Assembly: GCF_007745175.1 (NCBI RefSeq)
Contig: NZ_CP036271.1
Coordinates: forward strand, 3,732,314-3,796,313
DNA: 64,000 bases
Origin: Caulifigura coniformis
GTDB lineage: Bacteria > Planctomycetota > Planctomycetia > Planctomycetales > Planctomycetaceae
Reading direction: 5' to 3'
Shown here: piece by piece, positions 36,101 through 44,802 of the stretch
How the letters are laid out: every line of letters starts with the position of its first letter
Position numbering within the stretch: the first letter of the stretch is position 1
Translations under genes and position numbers: made by a program
Notes under the pieces: generated by a model
Seen by the model: only the letters and a program-made list of their open reading frames with translations
What the model was told of the DNA's origin: nothing
The model's database searches: none

Positions 36101-37464
36101 CCCGGCTGGAGGTAGTAGATCATCGACGTGTCGACTTCATATCCCCCTTCTGAACGAACCCGTTCCGAGGCGACATAGCCGAACACGTCATTCGCGTAGG
36201 CCGTCACCCACACGGGCCCTTTGGTCGAGGGCAACGGTTCCTGGGGAGCCTTGAAGTTCGCGCTCTGGTACTTGGACGGAAATCCCAGTTCCTGCTTGAT
36301 TCGCAGGGCATAGTCGACGACCACTTCCCCCCCCAGGAACACCATCGTGAACTCATCGCCGAAACGCCACGTCTGGATCGGCATCGGGTAAGTCTCCGGC
36401 AGACGCCCCATCCGCTGCTGCGTGGCCATCATGTGCTCGGCGTGTTTCCGAATCGCCGTGTTGGCGTCCTTCAGGTTCTTCTGCAGGTCCGGAATCGTCG
36501 GGCGGTCGATCGGAAGTCCGGCGTACCCGAACGACGCCTTCGGCGCGGCAGTGAGGACGCGGCCCTGATCCTTCGTCAGGCTCGTGACTTCGTCGGACAG
36601 CATCTTCCCCTGCTGCTGTGAAAGCTCCATCTGCATCGGGCCTTCGCGCATCGGGTTGGCGTCGGCCCCGCAGCCGACCGTGCACACGGCGACGATCCCA
36701 GGCTCGGCAGCCTCCAGGTTGGCCATTGCATAGCCGGCCCAGTCGCCATTCACCCGGTTATGCGTGCCGCCGAACGTCGTGCAGTGGCAGGCGTAGTTGA
36801 ACACCAGGCCTCGCGTCTTGCCGGTCGTCGGATCGGTGACGCGAATCAGCGGGACTGCGTGGTCGACCGGGCCTGCTGGAGAGTCCCCCAGGCCCACCCA
36901 TTGGCCCGTCTGTGGGCGTCGGCGGTTCTTCGCGAAGGGAACGGAGCCTTCCGATACGGAAAGTTTCGCCGGCTTCAGGTCCGCGATCGCTGCCTTCGCG
37001 GCCTCAATGCACCGGGCCTGGAGCAACGCCGTGTAACGCTCCGTCGCGGCAGCCTCTTCCGGGGGCTGGGGGGTGAAGAACAGGTTGCTCAGAGCCCCGG
37101 CGACGTGCGGCGCGGTGTGGGAATGCGTCGAAGCCATCACGAAAAGTGCCCGGTCGCCGCGGACGGGTTCCGGCAGAGCTTCGAACACTGCCTTGCTCAA
37201 CGTTCCAGAAAATCCGATCGATTCCACGCCGAGGAGCACATGCGGAGGCCCGTCCCCGTGCTGCACCGCCACGCCGCGGACAAAGATCGGGACGTCGACT
37301 CCATCCATCGGCGCGGTCCGGACCGCGTACCCGGACAGGCGGACCGGTTCTTCCGGCGTGATGTCCACCTTGGAAAATCCGGCTTTGAACTCCTGGCCAG
37401 CGACAGGCTGGACGGTCGCGACGAACGCGGCGACCAGCAAGGTGACCTGAACCTGACGCAGCAT
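33199..37464 (-). CDS. Fusion of neutral ceramidase-like, PVC-type dehydrogenase, HEAT and cytochrome c domains
   Basis: This 1421-residue secreted protein has a signal peptide (TLLVAAFVATVQPVAGQ). Residues about 25-470 resemble neutral/alkaline non-lysosomal ceramidase (KVDITPEEPVRLSGYAVRT; MASTHSHTAPH). Residues about 490-900 are a PVC-type membrane-bound dehydrogenase propeller (DPVNMAVGADGRLWVVQMGD; GFAYGLDGWVYVASGDF). HEAT-like repeats follow, then a cytochrome c domain with CGACH (1299-1303) and a possible axial Met near FMPEGLEKEL. AGAGG lies nine bases before the ATG. The protein should act in the periplasm; the true substrate is unknown. Confidence 0.9.
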   Translation of the reverse strand: MLRQVQVTLLVAAFVATVQPVAGQEFKAGFSKVDITPEEPVRLSGYAVRTAPMDGVDVPIFVRGVAVQHGDGPPHVLLGVESIGFSGTLSKAVFEALPEPVRGDRALFVMASTHSHTAPHVAGALSNLFFTPQPPEEAAATERYTALLQARCIEAAKAAIADLKPAKLSVSEGSVPFAKNRRRPQTGQWVGLGDSPAGPVDHAVPLIRVTDPTTGKTRGLVFNYACHCTTFGGTHNRVNGDWAGYAMANLEAAEPGIVAVCTVGCGADANPMREGPMQMELSQQQGKMLSDEVTSLTKDQGRVLTAAPKASFGYAGLPIDRPTIPDLQKNLKDANTAIRKHAEHMMATQQRMGRLPETYPMPIQTWRFGDEFTMVFLGGEVVVDYALRIKQELGFPSKYQSANFKAPQEPLPSTKGPVWVTAYANDVFGYVASERVRSEGGYEVDTSMIYYLQPGRWSTGTEEVIMRRLHELLKSSTTDRALSLDEALKSFTIPADMELSIVAAEPLISDPVNMAVGADGRLWVVQMGDYPRGLDDKEQPGGKVVVLTDTDHDGRYDESKVFLEGLPYPTGVFPYRDGAFVSAAPEIFFAKDTDGDGRADKRDVWFSGFKLANPQHRINGFAYGLDGWVYVASGDFSEDVVCHKMGKTINMSGRDMRFHPDSGEMQTVSGRSQFGRTRNDYDEWFGNNNSLPLFHVPMDDQDLLRNPFVPSPPPYVLQSAVAAAVFPTSRTVDRFNDLDRANRVTSACGAAIARDARLGEGLDAAALFCEPVHNLVSRLSLTPKGATFQGGRHASEASSEIFSSRDNWFRPVKVINAPDGTLWVADMYRHVIEHPQWIPEAWQSQLDVRAGADKGRIYRLSSRAHEPEPISDLSKLSIQDLVGVLRDPSGARRDLAQQLLVERNDHWALPYLDAILASDTSPPVLIQAMATRKQLAPRDVLPLSPLLAHADPRVRRICVNLVGRDEPSDAGLKSSLLELVSDPDLRVRVQLAVVLGGWKCGEASQALAALALADLEDEWMRAAVLSSSRGKADQILATLMKSAADRVTTTTLATHLTATVLGDDPVRGARKVFSLLGGASGSSVENWQLQVLAACLNGLARQKQSLDAIEENGGKELAAAVKAIAPIFESARSIAADDSASPQRRLLAIPVLARRRATRDEDLKTLATLLSARQPVAVQKGAVAAITSSQTATVPALLLDNWKTQEPGLRQDVLNALISRREWTAGLVEAVESGAIRPSELTAAIQSRLLQHPDEAIRQRASVVLKPAAGRQDVLQEYAGVLTLKGDATRGAEVFMKTCGACHRLHERGNDVGAKLSSLTNKSTESLLTAILDPNQAVEGVYVGYVAAMADGRTFTGMIVEQTATSITLARPDGQRETLLRIDLDELSSTGKSFMPEGLEKELTAQNVADVIAFVQAPKTP

Positions 37465-37769
37465 TGACTCGACCTCTCTGGGAATGTGGGTCGCCGGGCG
37501 TTTTCTCGATCGCGCAGATCCGCGCCAGACGCGATTACGCTACCACCCTCCCGTCCCGCATTCGAGTCGGGACCCGGACGCCGCATGCGGGAAAACGATG
37601 CCGGCACAATCGTCATAATCGCTTCTCTGTGAATTCGCGCGACGAGGGATCGGGGAGGACGCCTTTCCGCAACACGCCTCTCGCCGGGTTTCCCCGGACA
37701 TGACGTAGGGTTCGGCGGTTGATCCTCCAGGGGGGCGGATCAGCGGGCGCACCATGAAAGTCATACGAG
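37465..37769. other. 305-base divergent intergenic region
   Basis: The region between the fusion gene (minus) and the HD-PAS-GGDEF gene (plus) must carry both promoters. No gene, repeat or clear promoter pair was found. Confidence 0.5.
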
Positions 37770-39878
37770 ATGTCCGAGGCCCTCAATTCCATGGTGGAGG
37801 AGTACATTTCCGTCGGTCCCACCGCGGGAAGTGCCCATCCGATGGATTCGTCGCGAGTGCTCATGGCACTGCTTTCCCTGGCGCGCGACGGCCAGACTCC
37901 CGAATACGAAATCGACGATCTCGAAGGGATCGTTTCGTCGCGAGTCCTCCGGCGCATTCTTTCCGCCCTCCAGTTCCGCGATGAGGCCACGCTCAGTCAC
38001 GCCCGCCGCGTCTCGTGCATGGCCACCGGAATGGCCAGCCGACTCGGATGGGAAGGGCGGATGCTCCGCGTCCTCGAGGTCGCCGCGCTGCTTCACGATG
38101 TCGGCAAGATCGGCGTCCCCGACCACATCCTGATGAAGCCGGCCAAGCTCAGCCCCGACGAATCCGACTTCATGTCGGCCCAGCACGACGTCGGAATCCA
38201 GCTCCTGCAGGCCTGTCGTATCGACCCCGCCGTCATCCAGATCATTTCGGAGATGTACTCGCACGCGGAAGGCGATTCGTCGACGGGCCGGATTTCAGGC
38301 CAGGGGGCCAAGATCCTCGCGGTCGCCGATGCCTTCGATTCGCTGTCCAACGATCAGGCCTATCGGCGGGGCCTGAGCCGCATGGAAGTCCTCAACATCC
38401 TGACCAGCAAGACGGGGCGGCGCTTCGACCGGAACATCGTGCTCGCCCTCGGACGATGGCTCGACAGCGACGGAGGTTTCCTCTTCGACCCGGAGCTCGA
38501 CCTCCGGACCACCGCGGTCAACGCGGTCGTCGACTGGGAGACCGTCCGTCAGGCCAGCACCATGGGACACATCGTCTCGTATCTCTACCTGATCGAGACG
38601 CTGTATGACGGCTTCTACATCGTCGACTCCGACCTGAAATTTGCCGTCTGGAACCGCGGGTCCGAGAACCTCTTCGGACTGGGGTCCGGAGAAGCACTCC
38701 AGGAAATCTGGTCCCGACGCCTGGCCAGGTTCGTCGACGAGGCCGGAAGAGAGATTCCGGAGAAGGAATACCCGCTCTACAAGGTCATGGAGACGGGCCG
38801 CCCCCACTCGGCCACGTTCAACCTGATCCGTGAGGACAACTCCCGTGAAAGCGTCGAGATCCTTTCGCTTCCGCTGCTCGACCATGACGGCAGCCTGCAG
38901 GGAGCTGCCGAGATTTTCCGCAATCTGGCCGGCGTCAAACGGAACCCCGGTCGCTATCGCGAGCTGCAATGGGCGGCGACGCGCGATCCCCTGACAGGTG
39001 TCGCCAATCGCGGGTCACTGCAGGCAAAACTGAACGAGCTGCATGCCGCCTGGGCGGAACGGACCGATGCCCCGCCGCTCAGCGTCGTGTTCCTCGACAT
39101 CGATCACTTCAAGGCGATCAACGACAACTACGATCACAGCACCGGCGACCGCGTCCTGATTGATCTCGTGCAGCTGCTCCAGGACGAGCTCTATTCGGGC
39201 GAACTCCTCGGACGCTACGGCGGGGAGGAGTTCGTCATCCTCTGCCCCGAGACCAACATCGAACAGGCCGTCGAGCGGGCCGAGCGCCTGCGTCGCAGCG
39301 TGATGGGCATGCGGGTGACCAATCAGCCCACACTGCACGTCACCGCCTCGTTCGGCGTGGCGCAGATCCGGCAGGGCGACACCCCGGAATGCCTGATGAA
39401 ACGTGCCGACCAGGCCCTGTACGAAGCCAAGCGGGCCGGACGCAACAAGACCTGTCACATCGGCGGTCCCGGTTCAGCGGCGGAACCGGCGGAGACCCTC
39501 GTCCCTGCCTGTGACCCCTTCGTGTACGACTCGTCGTTCATCTCCTGCGATGCGTCCGACGTCATTGTCACCAAGCTGAGCGGCTTTGTGAACGACAACG
39601 CGGGACGCGTGCTGGCGGTGGAAGAGAAGAAAGTCCGGATCCGCATCGGACGCTCCCGCCTGCTCGCCGGATGGGGCAAAACCTCGCTCAAACAGCCGGT
39701 TCAGCTCGAACTGGAGCTCGCGGCCGCCGTGAAAGGGATGGGAAAGCGGGACGTGAGCCGCCGCCGCGAGATCAGAGTCTCCGTGCGGCCCGTCGGTCAG
39801 CCGAAAGACGAAAACCAGTTTCAACAGAGGGCCGGGCAGGTGGTCGAACTGCTCCGTTCCTACTGCCTGGCCGAGTAA
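37770..39878 (+). CDS. HD domain, PAS and GGDEF signalling protein
   Basis: This 702-residue cytosolic protein has three recognised parts. An HD-GYP-like domain lies at about residues 70-240, with the HD pair H109-D110 in ALLHDVGKIG, but the usual DGxGYP stretch is degenerate. A PAS-like domain lies at about 275-390 (GFYIVDSDLKFAVWNRGSEN). A GGDEF domain lies at about 400-565 with an intact GGEEF (484-488), so cyclic-di-GMP synthesis is likely. The I-site position reads YSGE rather than RxxD, suggesting no product inhibition. The last 110 residues are an unrecognised domain. No transmembrane segment is visible. Confidence 0.88.
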   Translation: MSEALNSMVEEYISVGPTAGSAHPMDSSRVLMALLSLARDGQTPEYEIDDLEGIVSSRVLRRILSALQFRDEATLSHARRVSCMATGMASRLGWEGRMLRVLEVAALLHDVGKIGVPDHILMKPAKLSPDESDFMSAQHDVGIQLLQACRIDPAVIQIISEMYSHAEGDSSTGRISGQGAKILAVADAFDSLSNDQAYRRGLSRMEVLNILTSKTGRRFDRNIVLALGRWLDSDGGFLFDPELDLRTTAVNAVVDWETVRQASTMGHIVSYLYLIETLYDGFYIVDSDLKFAVWNRGSENLFGLGSGEALQEIWSRRLARFVDEAGREIPEKEYPLYKVMETGRPHSATFNLIREDNSRESVEILSLPLLDHDGSLQGAAEIFRNLAGVKRNPGRYRELQWAATRDPLTGVANRGSLQAKLNELHAAWAERTDAPPLSVVFLDIDHFKAINDNYDHSTGDRVLIDLVQLLQDELYSGELLGRYGGEEFVILCPETNIEQAVERAERLRRSVMGMRVTNQPTLHVTASFGVAQIRQGDTPECLMKRADQALYEAKRAGRNKTCHIGGPGSAAEPAETLVPACDPFVYDSSFISCDASDVIVTKLSGFVNDNAGRVLAVEEKKVRIRIGRSRLLAGWGKTSLKQPVQLELELAAAVKGMGKRDVSRRREIRVSVRPVGQPKDENQFQQRAGQVVELLRSYCLAE

Positions 39879-40028
39879 GAATCGGCGATCGGCCGGTGGG
39901 GGGCCACTGGCCCGCTGCAGTTCCCCTCCACGCTGCCGGGGGGGCGTGCGTCCCGTTATGCTGATGGCCTTTCCGCGGTTCTTATCTGAGGAACTGGCGG
40001 TCAGTGATTCGGTAACCAGGCGGACAGC

Positions 40029-40775
40029 GTGGAAACGGCAGTTGATAAATCGGGCGATCGTATTCGCCGCATGTTCGGTGGAATCGCTCCGCGATACGAC
40101 CTTCTGAATCACACGCTGTCGGGCGGCGTGGACACCTATTGGCGGGCACGGACTGTCAGGCTGGTGAAGCCCGAAGGAACCGCCCCGATTCTCGACCTCT
40201 GCACCGGGACCGGTGACCTTGCCTTCGCCTATGCCCGCGCCGGCCAGCTCAAGACGCCAATCGTCGGAGCCGACTTCACCCCCGAGATGATCGAACTGGC
40301 GAACGCCAAACGCGAAAAGGCGGAGGCCGCCGGGAAGGTCCCGCCCGGTCTGCTCAAGTTCCTGGTGGCAGACGCCCAGGAGTTGCCGTTTGAGAGCGAC
40401 AGCTTCCAGATTGTTTCCGTCGCGTTCGGGCTGCGCAACGTCGCCGACACCATGCGGGGCCTGAAGGAAATGGTCCGCGTCTGCCGGCCGGGAGGCCAGG
40501 TCGCCGTGCTCGAGTTCTCGAAGCCCCAGAACCGCGCCTTCAATGCCCTCTATCAGGCCTACTTTCGGACGGTCCTCCCGCGGATCGGACAGGTCGTCTC
40601 CGGCAGCCGCGATCTCGCCTATGAGTACCTTCCGCAGTCGGTCGCGGCGTTTCCCTGCGGACGGGAACTGACCGCCCTGATGGAACAGGCCGGCCTCGAG
40701 AAGACGCAATTCAAGCCGCTGACCTTCGGCATCGCCACGCTCTACTGGGGGCGAAAGCCGGCCGGCGATGCCTGA
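40029..40775 (+). CDS. menG: Demethylmenaquinone methyltransferase (UbiE/MenG family)
   Basis: This 248-residue SAM-dependent methyltransferase performs the final methylation in menaquinone synthesis. The UbiE/MenG signature is visible: RRMFGGIAPRYDLLNHTLS near the N-terminus, the SAM loop LDLCTGTGDLAFAYAR, and AFGLRNVADTMRGLKEMVRV. The GTG start at 40029 places the family N-terminus correctly. The stop region overlaps the next gene by 8 bases, so the two are translationally coupled. Menaquinone is inferred rather than ubiquinone because no ubiquinone genes are seen here. Confidence 0.93.
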   Translation: METAVDKSGDRIRRMFGGIAPRYDLLNHTLSGGVDTYWRARTVRLVKPEGTAPILDLCTGTGDLAFAYARAGQLKTPIVGADFTPEMIELANAKREKAEAAGKVPPGLLKFLVADAQELPFESDSFQIVSVAFGLRNVADTMRGLKEMVRVCRPGGQVAVLEFSKPQNRAFNALYQAYFRTVLPRIGQVVSGSRDLAYEYLPQSVAAFPCGRELTALMEQAGLEKTQFKPLTFGIATLYWGRKPAGDA

Positions 40776-41178
40776 CATCTATTTCCACGAGCACACCGTT
40801 CACGCAGACGAGATTGATCCCCTCGGCCATGCGAACAACGTGTCGTTCGTGAAATGGATGCAGGATGCGGCGATTGCCCATTCCACGGCCCAGGGTTGGC
40901 CCATGTCGCGCTATCGCGAGCATGGCGTCGCCTGGGTTGTCCGGCGGCACACCGTCGAATACCTGCTTCCCGCCGTTGAAGGCGAACGCATCGTCGTGAA
41001 GACATGGGTCGCCGACATGCAGCGCGTCACCTCGCTGCGGCGTTACGAGATTTCGACCACCGATCGGCTCTTGGCGCGGGCGGAGACGAACTGGGCCTTC
41101 ATCCGCACCGGCGACGGCAAGCTGACCCGGATTCCGGAGCACGTCTCCGCATCGTTCGTCCTCGTCCCAGGGACATGA
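40768..41178 (+). CDS. Hot-dog fold acyl-CoA thioesterase (4-hydroxybenzoyl-CoA thioesterase family)
   Basis: This 136-residue protein has the hot-dog fold catalytic block DEIDPLGHANNVSFVKWMQ, where the Asp and the GHxNN motif are diagnostic of this family. It overlaps the MenG gene by 8 bases. That context suggests it may be the 1,4-dihydroxy-2-naphthoyl-CoA thioesterase step of menaquinone synthesis, although generic YbgC/FadM-type activity is equally possible on sequence alone. The length is typical of the family. Confidence 0.88.
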   Translation: MPDIYFHEHTVHADEIDPLGHANNVSFVKWMQDAAIAHSTAQGWPMSRYREHGVAWVVRRHTVEYLLPAVEGERIVVKTWVADMQRVTSLRRYEISTTDRLLARAETNWAFIRTGDGKLTRIPEHVSASFVLVPGT

Positions 41179-41196
41179 TCGGCGCCGGCGGCGCGT

Positions 41197-43611
41197 TCAG
41201 GCCGTCGTCGCGCCTGGAGGGACGGTGGAGTCATAAGGCTTCGCAGCCTGCCCGTTGCCCGAGTGAGCGTCCCGCCAGCCTTTGGCGACCGGCCCCTGAA
41301 CCAGCCACCAGAGAAGCGGAGCGGCAATCACCGCACACCCGCCGAGCAGCCCCCATGTGAATTGGGGAGACGCCGCAGTGGCCTCTGCTTCGTAAATCCC
41401 CCAGCGTTTCAGCGCCTCAAGATTTGAGGGGACCGTCAGCATCCGCGCGGCGACCACCTGGAGGCCGTTGAAGATCAGGTGGAAGATGATGCCCGGAATC
41501 AGGCTGCCGCTCCGCAGTGCGAGTGCCGCGAGGACGAGGCCGAGCAGCGTCGCGTTGAACACCTGCTGCGGAATCATGTGGACGATGCCGAACGCGATGC
41601 TCGACATGACTGCCGCGAGCCGGTACCGATGCGTTCTCTGCAGTCCGCTCAGGATGAACCCGCGGAAAGCCAGCTCCTCGCAGATGGCCGGCGTCACGGC
41701 GAATGCCAGGAACGGCAGCCAGAGCGGAAGCTCGTGCGTCGACATCGATTTCATGATGCGGTCCATCCCCGGCGGCAGCGGCGGGAAGAACCAGTGCAGA
41801 CGGCTCAGCAGCTCGAGCGCCAGCGGCTGCAGCACCACCGGCAGCACGATCGCCGCGCCGATCCATTTCAGGTGGCAGCCGCGCAGCTTCAGCGTCTTCA
41901 GAGGATTGCTCGTCAGCATCACCGCCATCATCAGCGCCGGAGTCGCCACGGTCGCGAGCAGGTAGATCATCTGCAGCTGCAGCGCCATGGTGTCGCTCTG
42001 CGCGTCCAGCAGCCGGTCGCGCATGATGTTGAACGACGCAAACTGCAGCATCAGGATCAGCACAAAGCAGAACAGCGCTTCCGAGAAGCTCGGCGTGTCT
42101 TCCTTCTTCCTCAGCAGATGCCGGAACCACAGCCGCAGGTCGAACCTCTCCGCATCCCGGAACAGCACGTCCTCCCGCTGAAACTGTTCAATGGCCCACC
42201 ACAGCGCCAGCAGGCTGTAACAGATGCTCGAAATCGTCACGGCGACGGCAAAGAACGGCAGCGACCCTCCCGGGGCCGAACCGAGGATCAGCGCCTTGAG
42301 CAGCAGCGACGGCCCCACCACCGGCAGCACGCTGTAAAACGGCGTCAGTTCCACAGCCGGATTCAACGAGAACATCATCAGCCCCATCGTCACCATCAGC
42401 AGAGGCGTCAGGTAGTACTGGCCTTCCTTCGTGCTGCGGGCAAACATCGCGAACGCCAGGCTCAGAGCGCTGAACAGCGCCGCCAGCGGAATCGACAGGA
42501 GCACGACCCACATCAGCGGCTCGAAGCCGGGGAAAGCCACATCAGCCGCCGAATTCGGGCCGCCGGGTCGGGCCGACAACATGTGTTTGCCCGTGTAACC
42601 GATGCTGGCGATGTTCAGGAGCGCGGTCGAAATACTGAACAGCATCACCGTCAGGAACTTCCCCGTCACGATCTCCTTGCGAGACGCCGGAGAAATCAGC
42701 AGCGTTTCCATCGTGCCCCGTTCCTTCTCGCCCGCGCCCAGGTCGATCGCGGGGTAGAAGGCGCCTGTGACGGCCATCATGACCAGCAGGGCAGGGAACA
42801 TCTTCGCCCACACATTCGCCGACAGCTTTTCGCTGCGGGCCAGGTCGACAGTCACCGGGTCGACCGGCGCGGAAATCGACAGCGGCAGCTCCGCCTGTTC
42901 CAGACGCGATCGCAGAACGTCGTCTTCCCACGCAGAAAAGACGTCCCGCACCCGGCGAAACGCGATGGCCGATTTCTCGTCGGCGCTGTTCTCCAGAAGC
43001 ATCGGATGGGCCGGCAGCTCGCGCGGCCCGTTCGAGCGATCTCCCTTTGCAAGCGCCTCGTTGATCTCCTTCACCTGCTGCTTCAGCCCGGGAGGGACGA
43101 TCACCAGCACCTGGACAGGTGCGTTCTCGAACCAGTTGCTGATCTCCGTCCGCAGTTCATCGGCCCGGCTGGAAATCTCGGCGGAGCGGGCCGCATCGGC
43201 CTTTGGAGAGAGGCTTCGCGCCTCCAGCACCAGCCGTCCCAGCTCTTCGATCTTCGGCAGGCGTTCCTTCGCCCCCTCGAGAAAGGCCTGTTCCTCTTCG
43301 GAAAGAGAGGCGGCCTTCGTGCGGGCGTCGTCCGTCAACACGTGGATCTTGTCCAGGTCGTCCGGCGACTTGAAATACTGCGCCAGGAACCGGCCCTCCT
43401 TGATCAGCTGCGGCTCCGGCAGGTCGTCGGCGTTCAGCACCACCACCGTGCGGGGCTGTTCGGTGAATGTCACCGTCATCTCCATCATTCCGACACCCAG
43501 AATCGGGTACAGGAACAATGGCAGCAGCACCACCATGAACAGCGTGCGACGATCGCGCAGTTGATCGGAGACTTCGCGCCAGAAGATCAGCTTGACGTTA
43601 CGCCAGTTCAT
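41197..43611 (-). CDS. ABC-2 transporter permease fused to CPBP intramembrane protease
   Basis: This 804-residue integral membrane protein has two parts. Residues 1-500 are a NatB-type ABC-2 permease (FWREVSDQLRDRRTLFMVVL at the start; ERGTMETLLISPASRKEIVT between transmembrane helices). Residues about 520-770 are a CPBP (Abi) glutamic protease-like domain with EELAFR (645-650), FGIVH (His678) and HLIFN (His711, Asn715), the three conserved motifs. It lies 31 bases downstream of its ATPase gene on the same strand, forming an exporter. The substrate is unknown. Confidence 0.9.
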   Translation of the reverse strand: MNWRNVKLIFWREVSDQLRDRRTLFMVVLLPLFLYPILGVGMMEMTVTFTEQPRTVVVLNADDLPEPQLIKEGRFLAQYFKSPDDLDKIHVLTDDARTKAASLSEEEQAFLEGAKERLPKIEELGRLVLEARSLSPKADAARSAEISSRADELRTEISNWFENAPVQVLVIVPPGLKQQVKEINEALAKGDRSNGPRELPAHPMLLENSADEKSAIAFRRVRDVFSAWEDDVLRSRLEQAELPLSISAPVDPVTVDLARSEKLSANVWAKMFPALLVMMAVTGAFYPAIDLGAGEKERGTMETLLISPASRKEIVTGKFLTVMLFSISTALLNIASIGYTGKHMLSARPGGPNSAADVAFPGFEPLMWVVLLSIPLAALFSALSLAFAMFARSTKEGQYYLTPLLMVTMGLMMFSLNPAVELTPFYSVLPVVGPSLLLKALILGSAPGGSLPFFAVAVTISSICYSLLALWWAIEQFQREDVLFRDAERFDLRLWFRHLLRKKEDTPSFSEALFCFVLILMLQFASFNIMRDRLLDAQSDTMALQLQMIYLLATVATPALMMAVMLTSNPLKTLKLRGCHLKWIGAAIVLPVVLQPLALELLSRLHWFFPPLPPGMDRIMKSMSTHELPLWLPFLAFAVTPAICEELAFRGFILSGLQRTHRYRLAAVMSSIAFGIVHMIPQQVFNATLLGLVLAALALRSGSLIPGIIFHLIFNGLQVVAARMLTVPSNLEALKRWGIYEAEATAASPQFTWGLLGGCAVIAAPLLWWLVQGPVAKGWRDAHSGNGQAAKPYDSTVPPGATTA

Positions 43612-43642
43612 GAAAAGTCGTTTCGATCAATCGAACAGCGAA

Positions 43643-44431
43643 TCAGACAGCAACCGTTTCCGACGCAGCCAGCGACTGGTCGTGTCGCTGGATCAGTTCG
43701 AAGAACAATTCTTCGACATCCGGCTGATTGTATTTCGCAGTGAGTTCCGCCAGCGTCCCGCTCGCCAGGATCCGGCCTTTGTGGATCACGGCGATCCGCT
43801 CACAAAGCTTCTCCACCTCGCGCATGATGTGCGTCGAGAAAATGATGCATTTCCCCTGGTCCTTCAGGTATTCAATCGTCTGCAGCACCGCCCGCGCCAC
43901 GAGAACGTCGAGCCCGGAAGTCGGCTCGTCGAAAATGAGCACCGGCGGATCGTGAACGATGGTCCTCGCGATCGACACCTTCTGCTTCATGCCGGTCGAC
44001 ATCTTCGACCCCAGCACGTCCCGGATCTCGTTCATCTGCAGCGTCGTGAAGATTCGATCCAGCCGTTCCTGCAACTGCTCCTCGGGAATCCCGTAGAGCC
44101 GTCCGTAGTACTGCACGAGCTCCCAGGCGGTCATACGGTCGTAGATGCCCGTATTGCCCGACATGAAGCCGATGTTCCGGCGCACCTCGCTCGACTGGGT
44201 CGCCACGTCATAGCCCGCGACCATCGCCCGGCCGTCCGTCGGCCGGAGCACTGTGCTGAGAATTCGCAGACACGTCGTTTTGCCGGCCCCGTTGGGCCCC
44301 AGCAGCCCGAACACCTCCCCCGGATACACCTCGAACGTCGCGTCTTCCAGAGCCGCCACGGCTCCGCGCTTGAGATCGACGAAGCTCTTGGAAAGCCGAT
44401 CGACGGAAATCATGGCCTGACGGTCGGTCAT
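43643..44431 (-). CDS. ABC transporter ATP-binding protein (NatA-like)
   Basis: This 262-residue ATPase has Walker [10 protein letters not shown], a signature-type loop [14 protein letters not shown], Walker [13 protein letters not shown] and the H-loop in [12 protein letters not shown]. It drives the adjacent permease-protease protein, encoded 31 bases downstream. ATG 44431 (MTDRQAM) is used; the open frame continues 18 codons upstream but without conserved sequence. NatA-type ATPases of this class often export Na+, small hydrophobic compounds or peptides; the substrate here cannot be told. Confidence 0.92.
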   Translation of the reverse strand: MTDRQAMISVDRLSKSFVDLKRGAVAALEDATFEVYPGEVFGLLGPNGAGKTTCLRILSTVLRPTDGRAMVAGYDVATQSSEVRRNIGFMSGNTGIYDRMTAWELVQYYGRLYGIPEEQLQERLDRIFTTLQMNEIRDVLGSKMSTGMKQKVSIARTIVHDPPVLIFDEPTSGLDVLVARAVLQTIEYLKDQGKCIIFSTHIMREVEKLCERIAVIHKGRILASGTLAELTAKYNQPDVEELFFELIQRHDQSLAASETVAV

Positions 44432-44802
44432 CCTGCTGGGTTTCCTTCGTTGCGTTCGCCCTTCGGCCAATCTTGGCTCAGGCAATCGTCAGCCCCGGAG
44501 GGGGATTCCGGTGAACGACGACTTTCCCGGGAATCGCGTGTCAGGGAACGTGACAGCTCCTGAACGTTGCGAAACCGCCCGCCGGATGAGGCGAAATGTC
44601 AACATCCGCGTCGATTTGAAGTTTCGGCATATTCGTCAATTGCGCTCTGTTCGCCAACGTCGTCTTTCAACCAGCGGGAAATCCCTGTGCAGCTCGCGGC
44701 CTGTTCCGGCGGAATGAGCCACTGGAAGTAAAGTCGTCATATCCGGAGTCTTCAGGTTCCTGCATCTTGAACAGCGCGCCGCCTCTCAGTCTGTAAGCCG
44801 AA
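44432..44802. other. 371-base divergent intergenic region
   Basis: This region separates the ABC exporter operon (minus) from the sugar transferase gene (plus). A small open frame inside it has no supporting codon pattern or motif. No terminator or clear promoter was identified. Confidence 0.45.

Noticed and set aside
41479-43743. A 754-codon open frame on the plus strand opposite the ABC permease-protease gene
   Set aside because: It is very rich in Arg, Gln and His, has no motif, and is the complementary shadow of a gene with clear permease and CPBP motifs. Long antisense frames are usual in G+C-rich DNA.
44766-44795. A sigma-70-like promoter (TTGAAC with 17-base spacing) before the sugar transferase gene
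   Set aside because: The -10 element is a poor match (TCTGTA) and planctomycete promoters are not well predicted by this rule, so it was not listed.
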